64,000 nt of DNA from positions 1 to 64,000 of the forward strand of contig JAHLWS010000026.1 in assembly GCA_019057795.1 (NCBI GenBank), read 5' to 3'. A program made the position numbers and the translations under genes. Shown piece by piece: positions 36,745 to 45,910 of this stretch; the first letter of the stretch is position 1; the number at the start of each line of letters is the position of its first letter. The DNA is from Promethearchaeota archaeon (lineage in GTDB: Archaea; Asgardarchaeota; Lokiarchaeia; Sigyniarchaeales; SOKP01). The notes under the pieces are model-generated. The model was not told where the DNA came from and searched no databases. It saw only the letters and a program-made list of their open reading frames with translations.

Positions 36745-36782
36745 GTCCAAACTATTAATGGCCGTCCATACTAATAATGGAC
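36745..36782. promoter_or_regulatory. Two abutting 19-bp palindromic sites
   Basis: Copies at 36745-36763 (gtccaaactattaatggcc) and 36764-36782 (gtccatactaataatggac) differ at four positions; the second is a clean gtccat/atggac palindrome. A further half site ggtccatt lies at 36726. They sit in the 228-bp region between the pseudo-GTPase (minus) and LRR (plus) genes, a natural place for a dimeric repressor or activator. Confidence 0.6.
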
Positions 36783-36898
36783 ATAATCATATTTAAACTT
36801 TTGTGTCAAAAATTTTTTCACATCAAAATAAGTTAAAAGGAAGTCTTTATATCATTTCAAGACATAACTTAAAGATAAGTAAAAATAAAGTATTTTGA

Positions 36899-37792
36899 AT
36901 GAGTAATATGGGACTAGGATCAATTAAGGTTAATGGTAAAAAATTTAATGTACGAAAAGAGCTCTATCATGTCAGATTAACTATAGATTATATGGATATA
37001 GAAGATATTACAGAGCTAAAGGGGCTTAATAAATTAAAAAATGTTACAGCTTTGGATCTTTCAAACAATAAAATCACAGAATTGAGAGGTCTGGAGGAAC
37101 TAACAAATCTTCAACAATTATTTCTTAGCAATAATCAGATCAAAGTAATTGAAGGTCTTGAATCTTTGACTAAACTTGATCGCATTTTTCTTAGTGGAAA
37201 TCAGATTTCTGAGCTGAAAGGACTCGATTCTTTAACCAACCTTCAATGGTTAGAGATAAACAATAATAAGATCTCTGAGATTAAGGAACTAGAATCATTA
37301 ACCAAACTTATACAATTAAATCTTAAATTTAACCAAATAAAAGAAATAAAAAATTTAGACGAACTATCTAATCTTGTAGTTCTGCAGCTTAATCGTAACC
37401 AAATAACAGAAATCAAGAACTTGGATAGTTTAACGAATCTAGATCGCTTGTTTCTTGGATACAATCAAATATCGGAAATCAAAGGACTGAATGCACTGAC
37501 TAAACTTACTGTTTTATATCTTAACAGTAACAAAATAACAGAGATCAAAAATTTGGAAACACTAATAAATTTGGAAACTTTATACCTTGATACAAATCAG
37601 TTAACTAGTTTAGAAAATCTAGAAAGCTTGGAAAAACTTGAAAAACTTTATGTTTTGTTTCTAAGTATGAATCCAATGGAAGGAGAAGAAAAACAATTTG
37701 CTAAAGATAATATTGAACGAGATCAAGTAAAAAAGTTGCTACAATCTTACAAGGAATGGAAGAAAAATAATGGAAAAAAAGTTAATCCTTGA
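36899..37792 (+). CDS. Leucine-rich-repeat protein (SDS22-like)
   Basis: 297 residues with about nine LRRs of 22 residues, consensus LxxLTNLxxLxLxxNxIxEIKGLxxL, the spacing of SDS22-type repeats. The short end cap ends KNNGKKVNP. No signal peptide, so it is cytosolic and probably protein-binding. The repeats are diverged at DNA level. Its stop overlaps the end of the next, opposite gene by 11 bp. Confidence 0.85.
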   Translation: MSNMGLGSIKVNGKKFNVRKELYHVRLTIDYMDIEDITELKGLNKLKNVTALDLSNNKITELRGLEELTNLQQLFLSNNQIKVIEGLESLTKLDRIFLSGNQISELKGLDSLTNLQWLEINNNKISEIKELESLTKLIQLNLKFNQIKEIKNLDELSNLVVLQLNRNQITEIKNLDSLTNLDRLFLGYNQISEIKGLNALTKLTVLYLNSNKITEIKNLETLINLETLYLDTNQLTSLENLESLEKLEKLYVLFLSMNPMEGEEKQFAKDNIERDQVKKLLQSYKEWKKNNGKKVNP

Positions 37793-39032
37793 AGTATTTC
37801 ATTAAAAACCATATTTCAAAAACCAAACCTACTAAACCTACAACAAAAGGGGCAATATAGTGTACGCTTTCTGCAAGAGACCCCCCAATCGCTCCAGTAG
37901 GCATCATCCCAATTCCTCTGATAAATGCTACAATTCCATAAGATTCAGCTTTTCTGTTATCATCTAAATTAGTTAAGGTCATTTGCTCTGAAGGAATAAA
38001 AGTAGTTACCGCAATTCCAAAAAAGATTTCTCCAATAATTAATCCAGGAAAGGCAAATCCTGTAATCCCTTGGGACCACAAAACCGAAATCAATATGTTC
38101 ATGGAAAAAAATACCATTCCAAAAAATTGGCTTATAATTAAACTTTTTTTTTTCCCAATCTTATCTGCAATTCTTCCAGCGGGAATCTGGGAAACCATAT
38201 TTGAGATGTGAAACCATACAGCTATAGAAGCAATTTCTGGGGCTGTGAAATGATAATAAGTTGTCAAACCAGCATTATATATAGATAAAGCTATACCCCA
38301 TACAAAGACATCTAAAGTAAAGAAAACAGTAGCTACCTTTATTTTAGAATTTTGAAAGAGTTTAACAGCTTTTTTCTGTTTTAGCTCTGCCGTTTTTATT
38401 AAATCTAATTCTCCGTGTTTCTTAATAGCATTTGGACTTCTAATAATTAAAACTAGAATAAACCACTCTATTATTAAAATGATTAAGAAAACTTGAAAAT
38501 AGAATTGAAAACTAAACCCTAAATCAAGCATAACTAAGGATGTACCACCAATACTTCCTCCAAAAAATGCGAAGAATACAAGGCCGTACATTATTCCCTT
38601 TTTATTTTCACCACTGTTTTCAGATACGAATAATTGAAAATTTAAACTGTTAACCATAGCGCCCAATGTATAAGTAAGAACCCCTATTATAAGAATTGGG
38701 ATATTATTCGTAACGACTAATATCATTAATCCAAAAGATTAAATAGGGGGGCCAAATAACCATATTTTCTTAAGACCATATTTATCTGATAATTTACCTA
38801 TAAAGGGCATTGGTAAAAATTGCATTATGCTTGAAATGGAAATTATAATCCCTGTGTAAAAGAGAGAGCCTGTAAATTCTAACATGAAAGGTTGGAGAAC
38901 AACATTAAAAGCACTAACTCCAAATCCATGTATGATATTCATAATGATCTGGGACCAAAGATTTCTCTTTTTTACTCGGTTTGATCTATCCGCTGTGGGA
39001 ATGCTTTCCGATAATTTTTTACTGCTTTTCAT
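37782..39032 (-). pseudogene. MFS transporter interrupted by an in-frame TAA
   Basis: A start at 39032 gives three helices and the MFS loop GKLSDKYGLKKIW. The frame then meets TAA (38741-38739) after FGPPI, and continues without shift as SFGLMILVV for a further 314 residues with about nine helices, including GRIADKIGKKKSL. The total would be 416 residues and 12 helices, a normal MFS permease. The second half has an internal ATG at 38726, but half an MFS would not transport. Either a nonsense mutation or a base error. Confidence 0.8.
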
Positions 39033-39145
39033 TGCATATTTAAATGGATTATGGCATAAATCGTTTGTCTTCGAAGAAATTTCACAAATTCATAAAAAAG
39101 ATGCAACTAAAAATAAAAAAATTAATATTAACAATTTGGTATACT

Positions 39146-39155
39146 TTTATTTATA
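39146..39155 (+). promoter_or_regulatory. TATA box of a leaderless gene
   Basis: tttatttata ends about 21 bp before the ATG at 39176, the spacing of a leaderless archaeal promoter. It decides that start over upstream in-frame codons. Confidence 0.45.
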
Positions 39156-39175
39156 ACAGAAAAATTGACAATATA

Positions 39176-39556
39176 ATGTATCAAATTGAGAAAATAGGTG
39201 ACGATAGTTTTTACATAAAAGCAATTGGAACCTTTCCTTTACCTGTAGCAGAAAGATTTGTAATAGAATTTGAAGATTTAACTAAAGATATTCACGAAAA
39301 TTTAAATGTAATTATCGACATTACAGAAGCGATTCTTTTACGGATAGAGTCGATTGATATAATCTTAGATTTATTAAAACGAAACAATGAAAAACTTAAC
39401 AAATCTGCATTTATAATCTCGAAAAATCCACCATTAGGCGTAGAATTCAATTATCTTTTAGAGCATGCTGAATCTTCTAAAAGGAAAATCGTATCCAACC
39501 TTGAGGACGCCAAAGAATGGATTGGTATTGAAGATATAATTTTTAAAAAGGATTAA
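39176..39556 (+). CDS. Small STAS/SpoIIAA-like protein
   Basis: 126 residues from ATG 39176, chosen because a TATA-like box lies 21-30 bp upstream and the sequence before it (IKKLILTIWYTFIYN) looks like translated promoter. Alternating strands and helices, FYIKAIGTFPLPVAERFV then NLNVIIDITEAILLRIESID, resemble the STAS/SpoIIAA fold used as a regulatory or lipid-binding switch. Weak recognition, and no phospho-Ser motif is certain. Confidence 0.5.
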   Translation: MYQIEKIGDDSFYIKAIGTFPLPVAERFVIEFEDLTKDIHENLNVIIDITEAILLRIESIDIILDLLKRNNEKLNKSAFIISKNPPLGVEFNYLLEHAESSKRKIVSNLEDAKEWIGIEDIIFKKD

Positions 39557-39581
39557 TGTAAGATTATCTAATGACTTATTT

Positions 39582-40411
39582 TTATTTAGTTAAGTTTTCG
39601 CTTTCTTTTTGAAATGCTGAAATTAAAATAATCCCAATTACAATTAAAATAATTCCAATAACTTGAATCCCCTAATACTTCCATTTAAAGCTAAAACACT
39701 CATTAAAGATGCTAATATAATGCTAGTAGAAGTAAAACAAGGTACAACTTGATTGGCTTTTGCTTTAGTAAAGGCATATTGAGTTATAAGCAAAGTTGAT
39801 GGTGCAAAAATAAATGTAGCTAGTGTGAAATATAGTGTCATTTCGGGAATAGTTGTAATGCGCTTTGAAACAGTTTGCAACGCATTAGTGGTTCCTGCTG
39901 TAAGTGCAATAATTATTCCAACAAATTTATAATCATTTAATTTAGATATAAAAATTAAAATCGTCTCAATTACGAGAATAATTATAGAAAAACACAAGAA
40001 AAAAGGTAAGTTGAAATGACTCATGTCAAGTCTTCCAACATTTATGTTAAACAGTGTTACTAATACAGTTCCTACAATTATGAAAAAAACACCGCTAATT
40101 TCAATAGGGCTTATATGTTCTTTTAAGACATAATAAGAAAAAAGTAAAAGAATGATTAGCCCAACACCTTCTAATGGAGCTACGATATTAACTGGGGCAA
40201 AAAATAAAGCAGCCCATTGGATGAACATGTACAAACTTGTTAAAATAGTTCCAACGACCCATATTCCAGAATTTTTTTTCTTAATCGAGTTTTCTTCTTT
40301 AAAACCTTCAATCGCATACTTTTGAATTCCTTTCCCTATATCAAGACAGATATAAGCAATTAATCCAAAAATTAATCCAATGATAATATTTTCATTAGCC
40401 ATTTTAAACAC
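39582..40411 (-). pseudogene. DMT/EamA-type transporter with frameshift near its end
   Basis: The frame from 40411 encodes nine or so hydrophobic helices with an EamA-like pattern (a lysine-containing first helix, PLEGVGLIILLLFSYYVLKEH). It stops at 39644, just before the last helix. Adding one base to the G4 run at 39669-39672 restores SIRGIQVIGIILIVIGIIL and an end at 39582. A one-base deletion in a homopolymer is the simplest cause, either biological or a sequencing error. Confidence 0.75.
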
Positions 40412-40447
40412 ATCTCTTTCAAAGGCAATTTAACACCTTCATAAATG

Positions 40448-41539
40448 CTAAAATTCAAAAGAATCCATGATGTTTTTTAACTCGTTTTTGACCTCAGGTT
40501 TTTTTAAAAGTTCTTCAATATTCTCAGGGGCTGAGTATACATCAAAATCTTTCAATTTTAAATTCTTGCGGACTTCTTGTTCAATCTTGTTTATTTCTTG
40601 TTTCATGGCAAAATATTTTATAATTTTGAATTTAAGTTTTGAGACTTTTCCAGACCATTCTTTTGCAAATTTTCCAGACGCAATTTCATCATAAGACCTT
40701 TGCATTTTCTCTTCCAAAGGCAGACCTATTTATCTAACTCCTCTTGACATTGCTCCATATTGAGAAGTATGAGAATGGAAATTTGTTTGCTTCACGAGAC
40801 CTATTTGAGCCATTTTTTGGTAAGTATATGCCATTTCATTACTCATGTACATTTCAATAAGAACTGCCTCAGGAGGAAGACCGTTTTTAATTAGGACTTT
40901 AATGCATGTTAAAAGAACTCTTCCAAATGCAGGACCAAACGCTTGTTCATTGAACAAATCTAATATAGCTTCTTGTTTCATTGATATTTCAACACCCCCT
41001 TTTTTCAGAGTTCCTAGTGCTTTTGCAAGTGCTAATAGAATTCGTTTAGCATTTCCTGTTACTTCTTGATGTACTCCAATAAAACTGTAAAAACCTTCTC
41101 CATTAAGGTAATTTTCCCTGACACCGACACATATCATGCGCGGAGCGATCATTATTACATCAATGTTATCTGGAGGATTTATGAGGTTGAAAGCAATGTT
41201 ATATCCGCTTGCAAAATTTATACAAGTTCCATCCTTAAGATTTGGCTCAATTTCTTTTTCAAACATTTCGGGCATGGTCTCGTCTGGAGTTAGTAGAAAG
41301 ACAATATCCGCGCGCTTTACAGCCTCAGAGATGTTGAATATCTTAAAACCATCCTTCAAGGCCTTTTCTTTGTAGGAATCTTCTTTATTACCAATTATCA
41401 CATCCAGACCACTATCTCTTAAGTTAAGTGCTTGAGCCCTTCCTTGATTTCCATACCCTATTATTGCAATTTTTTTATCTTTTATATTTTCTAGATGGGC
41501 ATTATTTTCGAAATATATGTTTGTTTCAGTCATTTTCAA
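40448..41539 (-). pseudogene. Ketol-acid reductoisomerase-like gene interrupted by TAA
   Basis: The N-terminal Rossmann domain has IAIIGYGNQGRAQALNLRDSG (about 24-44); the knotted C-terminal domain has ILDLFNEQAFG, EMYMSNEMAYTY and FHSHTSQYGAMSRG, with the metal-binding Asp and Glu. At RGVR the frame hits TAA (40732-40730). It then continues in the same frame as IGLPLEEKMQRSYDEIASGKFAKEW, exactly the KARI C-terminus, to 40448. The usual APKGPGH substrate loop is APRMICVGV here, so even if intact this may be a KARI paralogue rather than IlvC. Confidence 0.8.
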
Positions 41540-41645
41540 TTTCTCTATCTTTTTTTTGCATTATTATCAAATATTTTTTATAATTCTTCATTCATTTATA
41601 AAACTACGCGAAACTTATTTAAATAATAAAAGAAAAATCTTATTT

Positions 41646-42935
41646 ATGTTAAGAAAATTAAGATTAAGGTACAGAGTTCTTCTATTTTTTGTAATATAAT
41701 TGTTATCTTCAAATATTATTATGTTTTTTATATTTAATAACCTTGAATTGATTGATGTCCCTCATGATGCTGACCGAAAGTCTAATGGGAATACATTAAT
41801 AGTATCTGCTTCTTTTTCTGAAATGATAAATCACTTAAATAGAATTGATGATCAACAACCAGTAGAACCGAATAACCCCGCCCATAAAGTATACGAAGTT
41901 GATCCCAATGGAAATATAATCTGGGAATTAAGGGGATTGGCATATCCTCACGAGGTTTTAGAATTACCTAACGGGCATTTATTAATTGCCGACACGGGTT
42001 ATAATAGAGTAATAGAAGTGGATTATCCTAATAAGAGTATAATTTGGAGTTGGGAGCCCGCACAAATAAATTGGACTAAAGTTAATCCTGAATGGGGTTC
42101 AGATCATTATTATAATAATCCTTCAACTTATGATTGGTCCCATCTTAACGATGTGGATTTTAAACAATATAGTACTTGGAATGCGTGTTTGATTTCTATA
42201 AGAAATTTTGATTTGATAATAGAGGTAAATTACACCGCAGATTTTAACGACCCAAATAATCCAGATAATATAATTTGGTGGTATGGTGATTATGAAAACC
42301 ACACTCTCTTATTTAGACAACATAACCCCGATTATTTAGATAGTGGAAATATAATTATCTCTGATTCTGGAAACGATCGAATTATTGAAATTAATTATAC
42401 AACAAAAGAAGTAGTGTGGAAGTTAGACCAAGGATTAAATTGGCCGAGAGACGCTGACGAGTTGGATAATGGAAATATATTGATTACAGATAGTAGTAAT
42501 AGTAGAATTTTAGAGGTTAACAAAGACAGTAAAAAAATTGTGTGGAGTTTTGCTCAAGATTTAATTATTCCTTACGAAGCAGATTTAATAGATAATGGAA
42601 ATATCTTAATTAGTAGTGCTTATAACGGAATAATTTTAGAGGTAAATAGAAATGGAATTATTGTATGGAAGTATGGTTTTTCTATAGTAAAATCCCTAAT
42701 TTACCTTAATTTAATCATTTTAATTGCAATTTCTTCAATTGTTCTTTATTATAGGTACGAAAAAATTAAACATTATAAGAGAGCTTCTAAAAAAATTAAA
42801 AAATTAGATTATTCTATTCTCATAACCTTTTGTTCTTTCCTAATAATAGGGATTTTGATGTTAATCTTCTATAGCCAAATTTTAGCTGCAGTTGCAAGGT
42901 TTGCCTATTTATCGTTAGGAGCAGAATCCTTTTGA
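41646..42935 (+). pseudogene. ASST/NHL-type propeller membrane protein with TAA in its signal
   Basis: ATG 41646 starts a basic-plus-hydrophobic leader (LRKLRLRYRVLLFFVI). It meets TAA at 41697-41699 and continues in frame with LLSSNIIMFFIFNN, which completes the hydrophobic helix. The remainder is a beta-propeller of arylsulfotransferase/NHL type (HEVLELPNGHLLIADTGYNR, DADELDNGNILITDS) followed by two membrane helices. A restart at 41700 or an internal ATG would lose half of the signal. Annotate as disrupted, though a shorter product could still be made. Confidence 0.65.
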
Positions 42936-42939
42936 ATTA

Positions 42940-43290
42940 TCAAAATGTAATTATTGTAAATCCTTTTTTAATGTAACTGGCCATACTAGGATGCCCCATT
43001 AGTTCGTCGCAGAGGGGAAAGCCTAGTTTCTCCACTTCATCTAAAGATCCCATTTTATTACAACACGCTTTGCAGAAACAATCTATTAGTCCTGAATCTT
43101 TTAAATCTTGATAAAGCTTAAAGAAAGGATTCTCCTTGTTTTCGAATTGCTACGCTAATTTCGTAGCTGATCCTTCGACGATTACTTTTACTTCAAATCC
43201 TTTTTTGTCAAGATCTAATGCGTTCAATACTACGTGAATAAAACACATAGGATCTCCATTAAACGCAAATAACGCGAATTTTTCTCCCAT
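42940..43290 (-). pseudogene. DsrE-like protein with an in-frame TAG
   Basis: The frame reads GEKFALFAFNGDPMCFIHVV from ATG 43290. Codon 47 is TAG (43152-43150), after SATKLA. The same frame then continues QFENKENPFFKLYQDLK, CFCKACCNKM and GFPLCDELMGHPSMA to a TGA at 42940. The whole is a normal 116-residue DsrE/DsrF-like fold, including the Cys-rich region. A nonsense mutation or a base error is likelier than amber decoding. Confidence 0.7.
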
Positions 43291-43362
43291 TTTTGCCACT
43301 TTTTTTCAATTGTTGTTTAATTTTATGTTAAGATGAATAAAATTGAATAAAAACCTTTATAT

Positions 43363-44172
43363 TTAGGTTTTTAAGTTAAAATTTAGCCTTCCATTACACA
43401 ATTCGATGGCTTTTGGATTATTATCGACTCCAATCCATTTTCGGTTTAACTTTTTAGCCATAGCTATCGTTGTTCCAGAGCCACAGAAAAAATCAGCAAC
43501 GATTTCTCCTTCATTTGAAGATGCTAAAATTATTCGTTCGAGCAATTTTCCCGGTTTCTGAGTAGGATAACCTAAATATTCCTTCGATCTCGTAGTCGTT
43601 TGGAAAGAATAAATATCGTTCCACACGTCACCAACTAATGTTCCGGGTTTTTCGTCTAAATATTGCCTACCTCCTCGGCGTTTTCGATACAATCGTCCAT
43701 TTTCGTCTTTATATCTAAACATTTTTTTAACATATTCTTCTCGATATGGTAAATATTGTTTATGAAAAGTGAAAATAGAAGATTTCGTGTAATAAAAGAT
43801 TGTATCGTGCTGGCGTACCCAACCATTTACTTGGCTTTTAAATCCCGAAACGCTTCCCACATTCCAAATGATTTCTCTTCGAAAATTTTTTCGTCCAAAA
43901 ATTTCATCACAAATAGGTTTCAAGTCAAATTTTGCGTTTGTATCGCAATGTAAATAAAAACTACCTTTTTCTTTAAGGATACGATACATTTCTTTAATTC
44001 TTAATTTCATAAAATCTAAATATTCATCTAAAGATTTCCATAAATCAGAAAAATCCTTGTAATCAACGCCACTATAAAAAGGAGGGTCAATATAGATAAG
44101 ATCGATTATTTCTGATTCCAGTTTTCTCATAAATTCTAAGTTTTCTGCGAGATAGACAATATTTAACTTCAT
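43363..44172 (-). CDS. DNA methyltransferase, N4-cytosine/N6-adenine type
   Basis: 269 residues, beta-class order: the catalytic motif IDPPFYSG (28-35) comes before the AdoMet-binding ADFFCGSGTTIAMAKKL (about 229-245). YLDEKPGT...DVWNDI and the YPTQKPGKLLERII target region are typical of type II enzymes such as the MboII/RsrI group. No restriction endonuclease gene is adjacent, so it may be an orphan methylase. It is divergent from the next gene with only 17 bp between annotated starts. Confidence 0.88.
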   Translation of the reverse strand: MKLNIVYLAENLEFMRKLESEIIDLIYIDPPFYSGVDYKDFSDLWKSLDEYLDFMKLRIKEMYRILKEKGSFYLHCDTNAKFDLKPICDEIFGRKNFRREIIWNVGSVSGFKSQVNGWVRQHDTIFYYTKSSIFTFHKQYLPYREEYVKKMFRYKDENGRLYRKRRGGRQYLDEKPGTLVGDVWNDIYSFQTTTRSKEYLGYPTQKPGKLLERIILASSNEGEIVADFFCGSGTTIAMAKKLNRKWIGVDNNPKAIELCNGRLNFNLKT

Positions 44173-44189
44173 GCGAGAATTAAATAGGA

Positions 44190-44594
44190 ATGAATATTAA
44201 TACAATTATGATAAAAAAAGAACGGTTAAATAAGAATTTCTTGGATGAGTTCCAAGATTACGATTTTTCAAAAATAAATGAAAAGAAAATCTTTTTAGTA
44301 GGTTCCATGCGATTTAAGGATTATTTTATTAAGATCGAGTCAATTTTACAGATTAAATATAAAAAACTTGTCGAAATCTGTTCGGTTGACGGATTATTAA
44401 ATAAAGAAAGATTTTCGGTGGAAGAATGGGATAATCTCCAAGAGGTTGCCCTAAGGAAACTACGCGATCAAGACGCAATTTTAGTACTTGATGTCAATAA
44501 ATATATTGGAGATCAATCAAAAGAAGAAATTGAATATTTTCAAGTAAAACTAAAAAAGCCAGTATATTATTTTTCCAAACTTAAATTAAATTAA
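44190..44594 (+). CDS. Nucleoside 2-deoxyribosyltransferase-like protein
   Basis: 134 residues. IFLVGSMRFKDYF and the C-terminal DAILVLDVNKYIGDQSKEEIEYF match the flavodoxin-like fold of nucleoside deoxyribosyltransferase-type proteins; the Glu in EEIEY corresponds to the family nucleophile region. ATG 44190 is used here; ATG 44208 is equally possible and better placed relative to the TATA-like attaaata at 44179. The substrate is unknown. Its position beside a DNA methyltransferase hints at modified-nucleotide handling (inference). Confidence 0.6.
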   Translation: MNINTIMIKKERLNKNFLDEFQDYDFSKINEKKIFLVGSMRFKDYFIKIESILQIKYKKLVEICSVDGLLNKERFSVEEWDNLQEVALRKLRDQDAILVLDVNKYIGDQSKEEIEYFQVKLKKPVYYFSKLKLN

Positions 44595-44760
44595 TTTTTA
44601 ATTTTCATTTTATCAAGGAATCTCCGCCTATTCAATAAATAAGTCCCTTAAAAATCAATAATTTGGTGAAGTCGGGATATTTTAAAGGATAGATTAAATT
44701 TTAGACATAAGTAGATCGATTGAAAAATTTAACGATAAAAACTAAGGGTTATAACCAAAA

Positions 44761-45768
44761 ATGGAATTGTTCCAAGTTTTTTGGGACGAACAAAGGAAAT
44801 TGTTTTTAGAATTTAAAAAAAACGATGAAGAACAAGTTCAATTTCTTCCAGATAAGATTAAACGATTGAATTTCCAGTTTGAAATATCTAAGATTGTTAA
44901 ACAAGAGATTTATTACAAGCAATCTCCATCGCTAATTTCAATAAAAAAGATTTATCACTCAAACGAGCTTCTCTGTTTTACAATTGAATTAGATGAAATT
45001 CAGGGTTATACAGATATCCAGATTAAAGTTTTAAAACTAACGATATATCTATATTCTGGGCACCGAATCGAGTATATATTTTCAGAGAAATTTAACATAT
45101 TAGACATTGGGATTAACGACGATTGCTACGATGGTTTTCAATTTATAGATCTAAGTTTAGGTAAAGGTCAAAAAAGAAAAGTCACTCAAGAAAGAGTAAT
45201 ACAATCGATTAAGACGGATTACAACCAAAATAAAGAAGAAAGAACAATAATTTACGAAAAAAAGAGTATTGAGAGTATTTCTGCTGATCAAGCTAATCAA
45301 TCTGTAATTTCAATGATGAAAGAGAGCAACGAGACTTTAAAAAACATAGAGCTATATTTAAAAAATCTCTCCTTAACCATGCAAAATATGCCAGTTAGTC
45401 CTATATCTTACGGACCGCCAGTACGCACGCCCCAAAGAATTTCGGGACCTGGTATCGAAAGAATTAAAAGATCCGAATTACCTTCATTGATACAAAGCCG
45501 AGGATCATCAGCAAAACTTTTAGTGATAAAAGAGATGAAAACAAAATTCAGAGAAATCACAGAGAAAAACAAAGGATTTAGTGTTACAGATATTTTAAAA
45601 CCAATGAGCGAGGATGAACTTAAAGCTATCGTATTGAGCGATGAGGAATTAAAGAAAAAGGAAGAAATCACAATCAATAACCAAATTAAAAGATTTAAAA
45701 AAAAGCAAGAACTAAAAGAACAAAAAGAAAAAAAAATCAAACTGAAAAAATTAAATAAACCAAAATAA
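44761..45768 (+). CDS. Unknown protein with coiled-coil C-terminus
   Basis: 335 residues. The first 140 form a beta-rich domain (VFWDEQRKLFLEFKKND, IQGYTDIQIKVLKLTIYLYSG). A Pro/Gly linker (GPPVRTPQRISGPGIERIKR) leads to a lysine-rich helical tail (KKKQELKEQKEKKIKLKKL). It resembles an architecture with an N-terminal binding domain and a basic tail, but I recognise no family. Confidence 0.5.
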   Translation: MELFQVFWDEQRKLFLEFKKNDEEQVQFLPDKIKRLNFQFEISKIVKQEIYYKQSPSLISIKKIYHSNELLCFTIELDEIQGYTDIQIKVLKLTIYLYSGHRIEYIFSEKFNILDIGINDDCYDGFQFIDLSLGKGQKRKVTQERVIQSIKTDYNQNKEERTIIYEKKSIESISADQANQSVISMMKESNETLKNIELYLKNLSLTMQNMPVSPISYGPPVRTPQRISGPGIERIKRSELPSLIQSRGSSAKLLVIKEMKTKFREITEKNKGFSVTDILKPMSEDELKAIVLSDEELKKKEEITINNQIKRFKKKQELKEQKEKKIKLKKLNKPK

Positions 45769-45910
45769 GCTATTAATGAATACTGAACTCACTTTTTTTA
45801 ACCCTATCCCTAATATTCATTCGTAGTGTTCATTATTAGTTTTATTATGAATCTTTAATTATCTTTGATTATTTAAATATTAATGAGGAAAGAAAACTTA
45901 TTAGAGGTCG

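Noticed and set aside
39044..39175. Longer N-terminus for the STAS-like protein
   Set aside because: The extra residues translate a promoter-like AT stretch with a TATA box; the internal ATG at 39176 is better placed.
41066..41375. Plus-strand frames inside the KARI-like gene
   Set aside because: They are shadows of the minus-strand coding frame with no domain features.
37782..43290. Genetic-code change (TAA or TAG read as sense)
   Set aside because: TAA and TAG end many intact genes across the window, including the selD copies, so reassignment is implausible.
42940..43290. Selenocysteine in the DsrE-like gene
   Set aside because: The in-frame stop is TAG, not TGA, and no SECIS-like hairpin follows.
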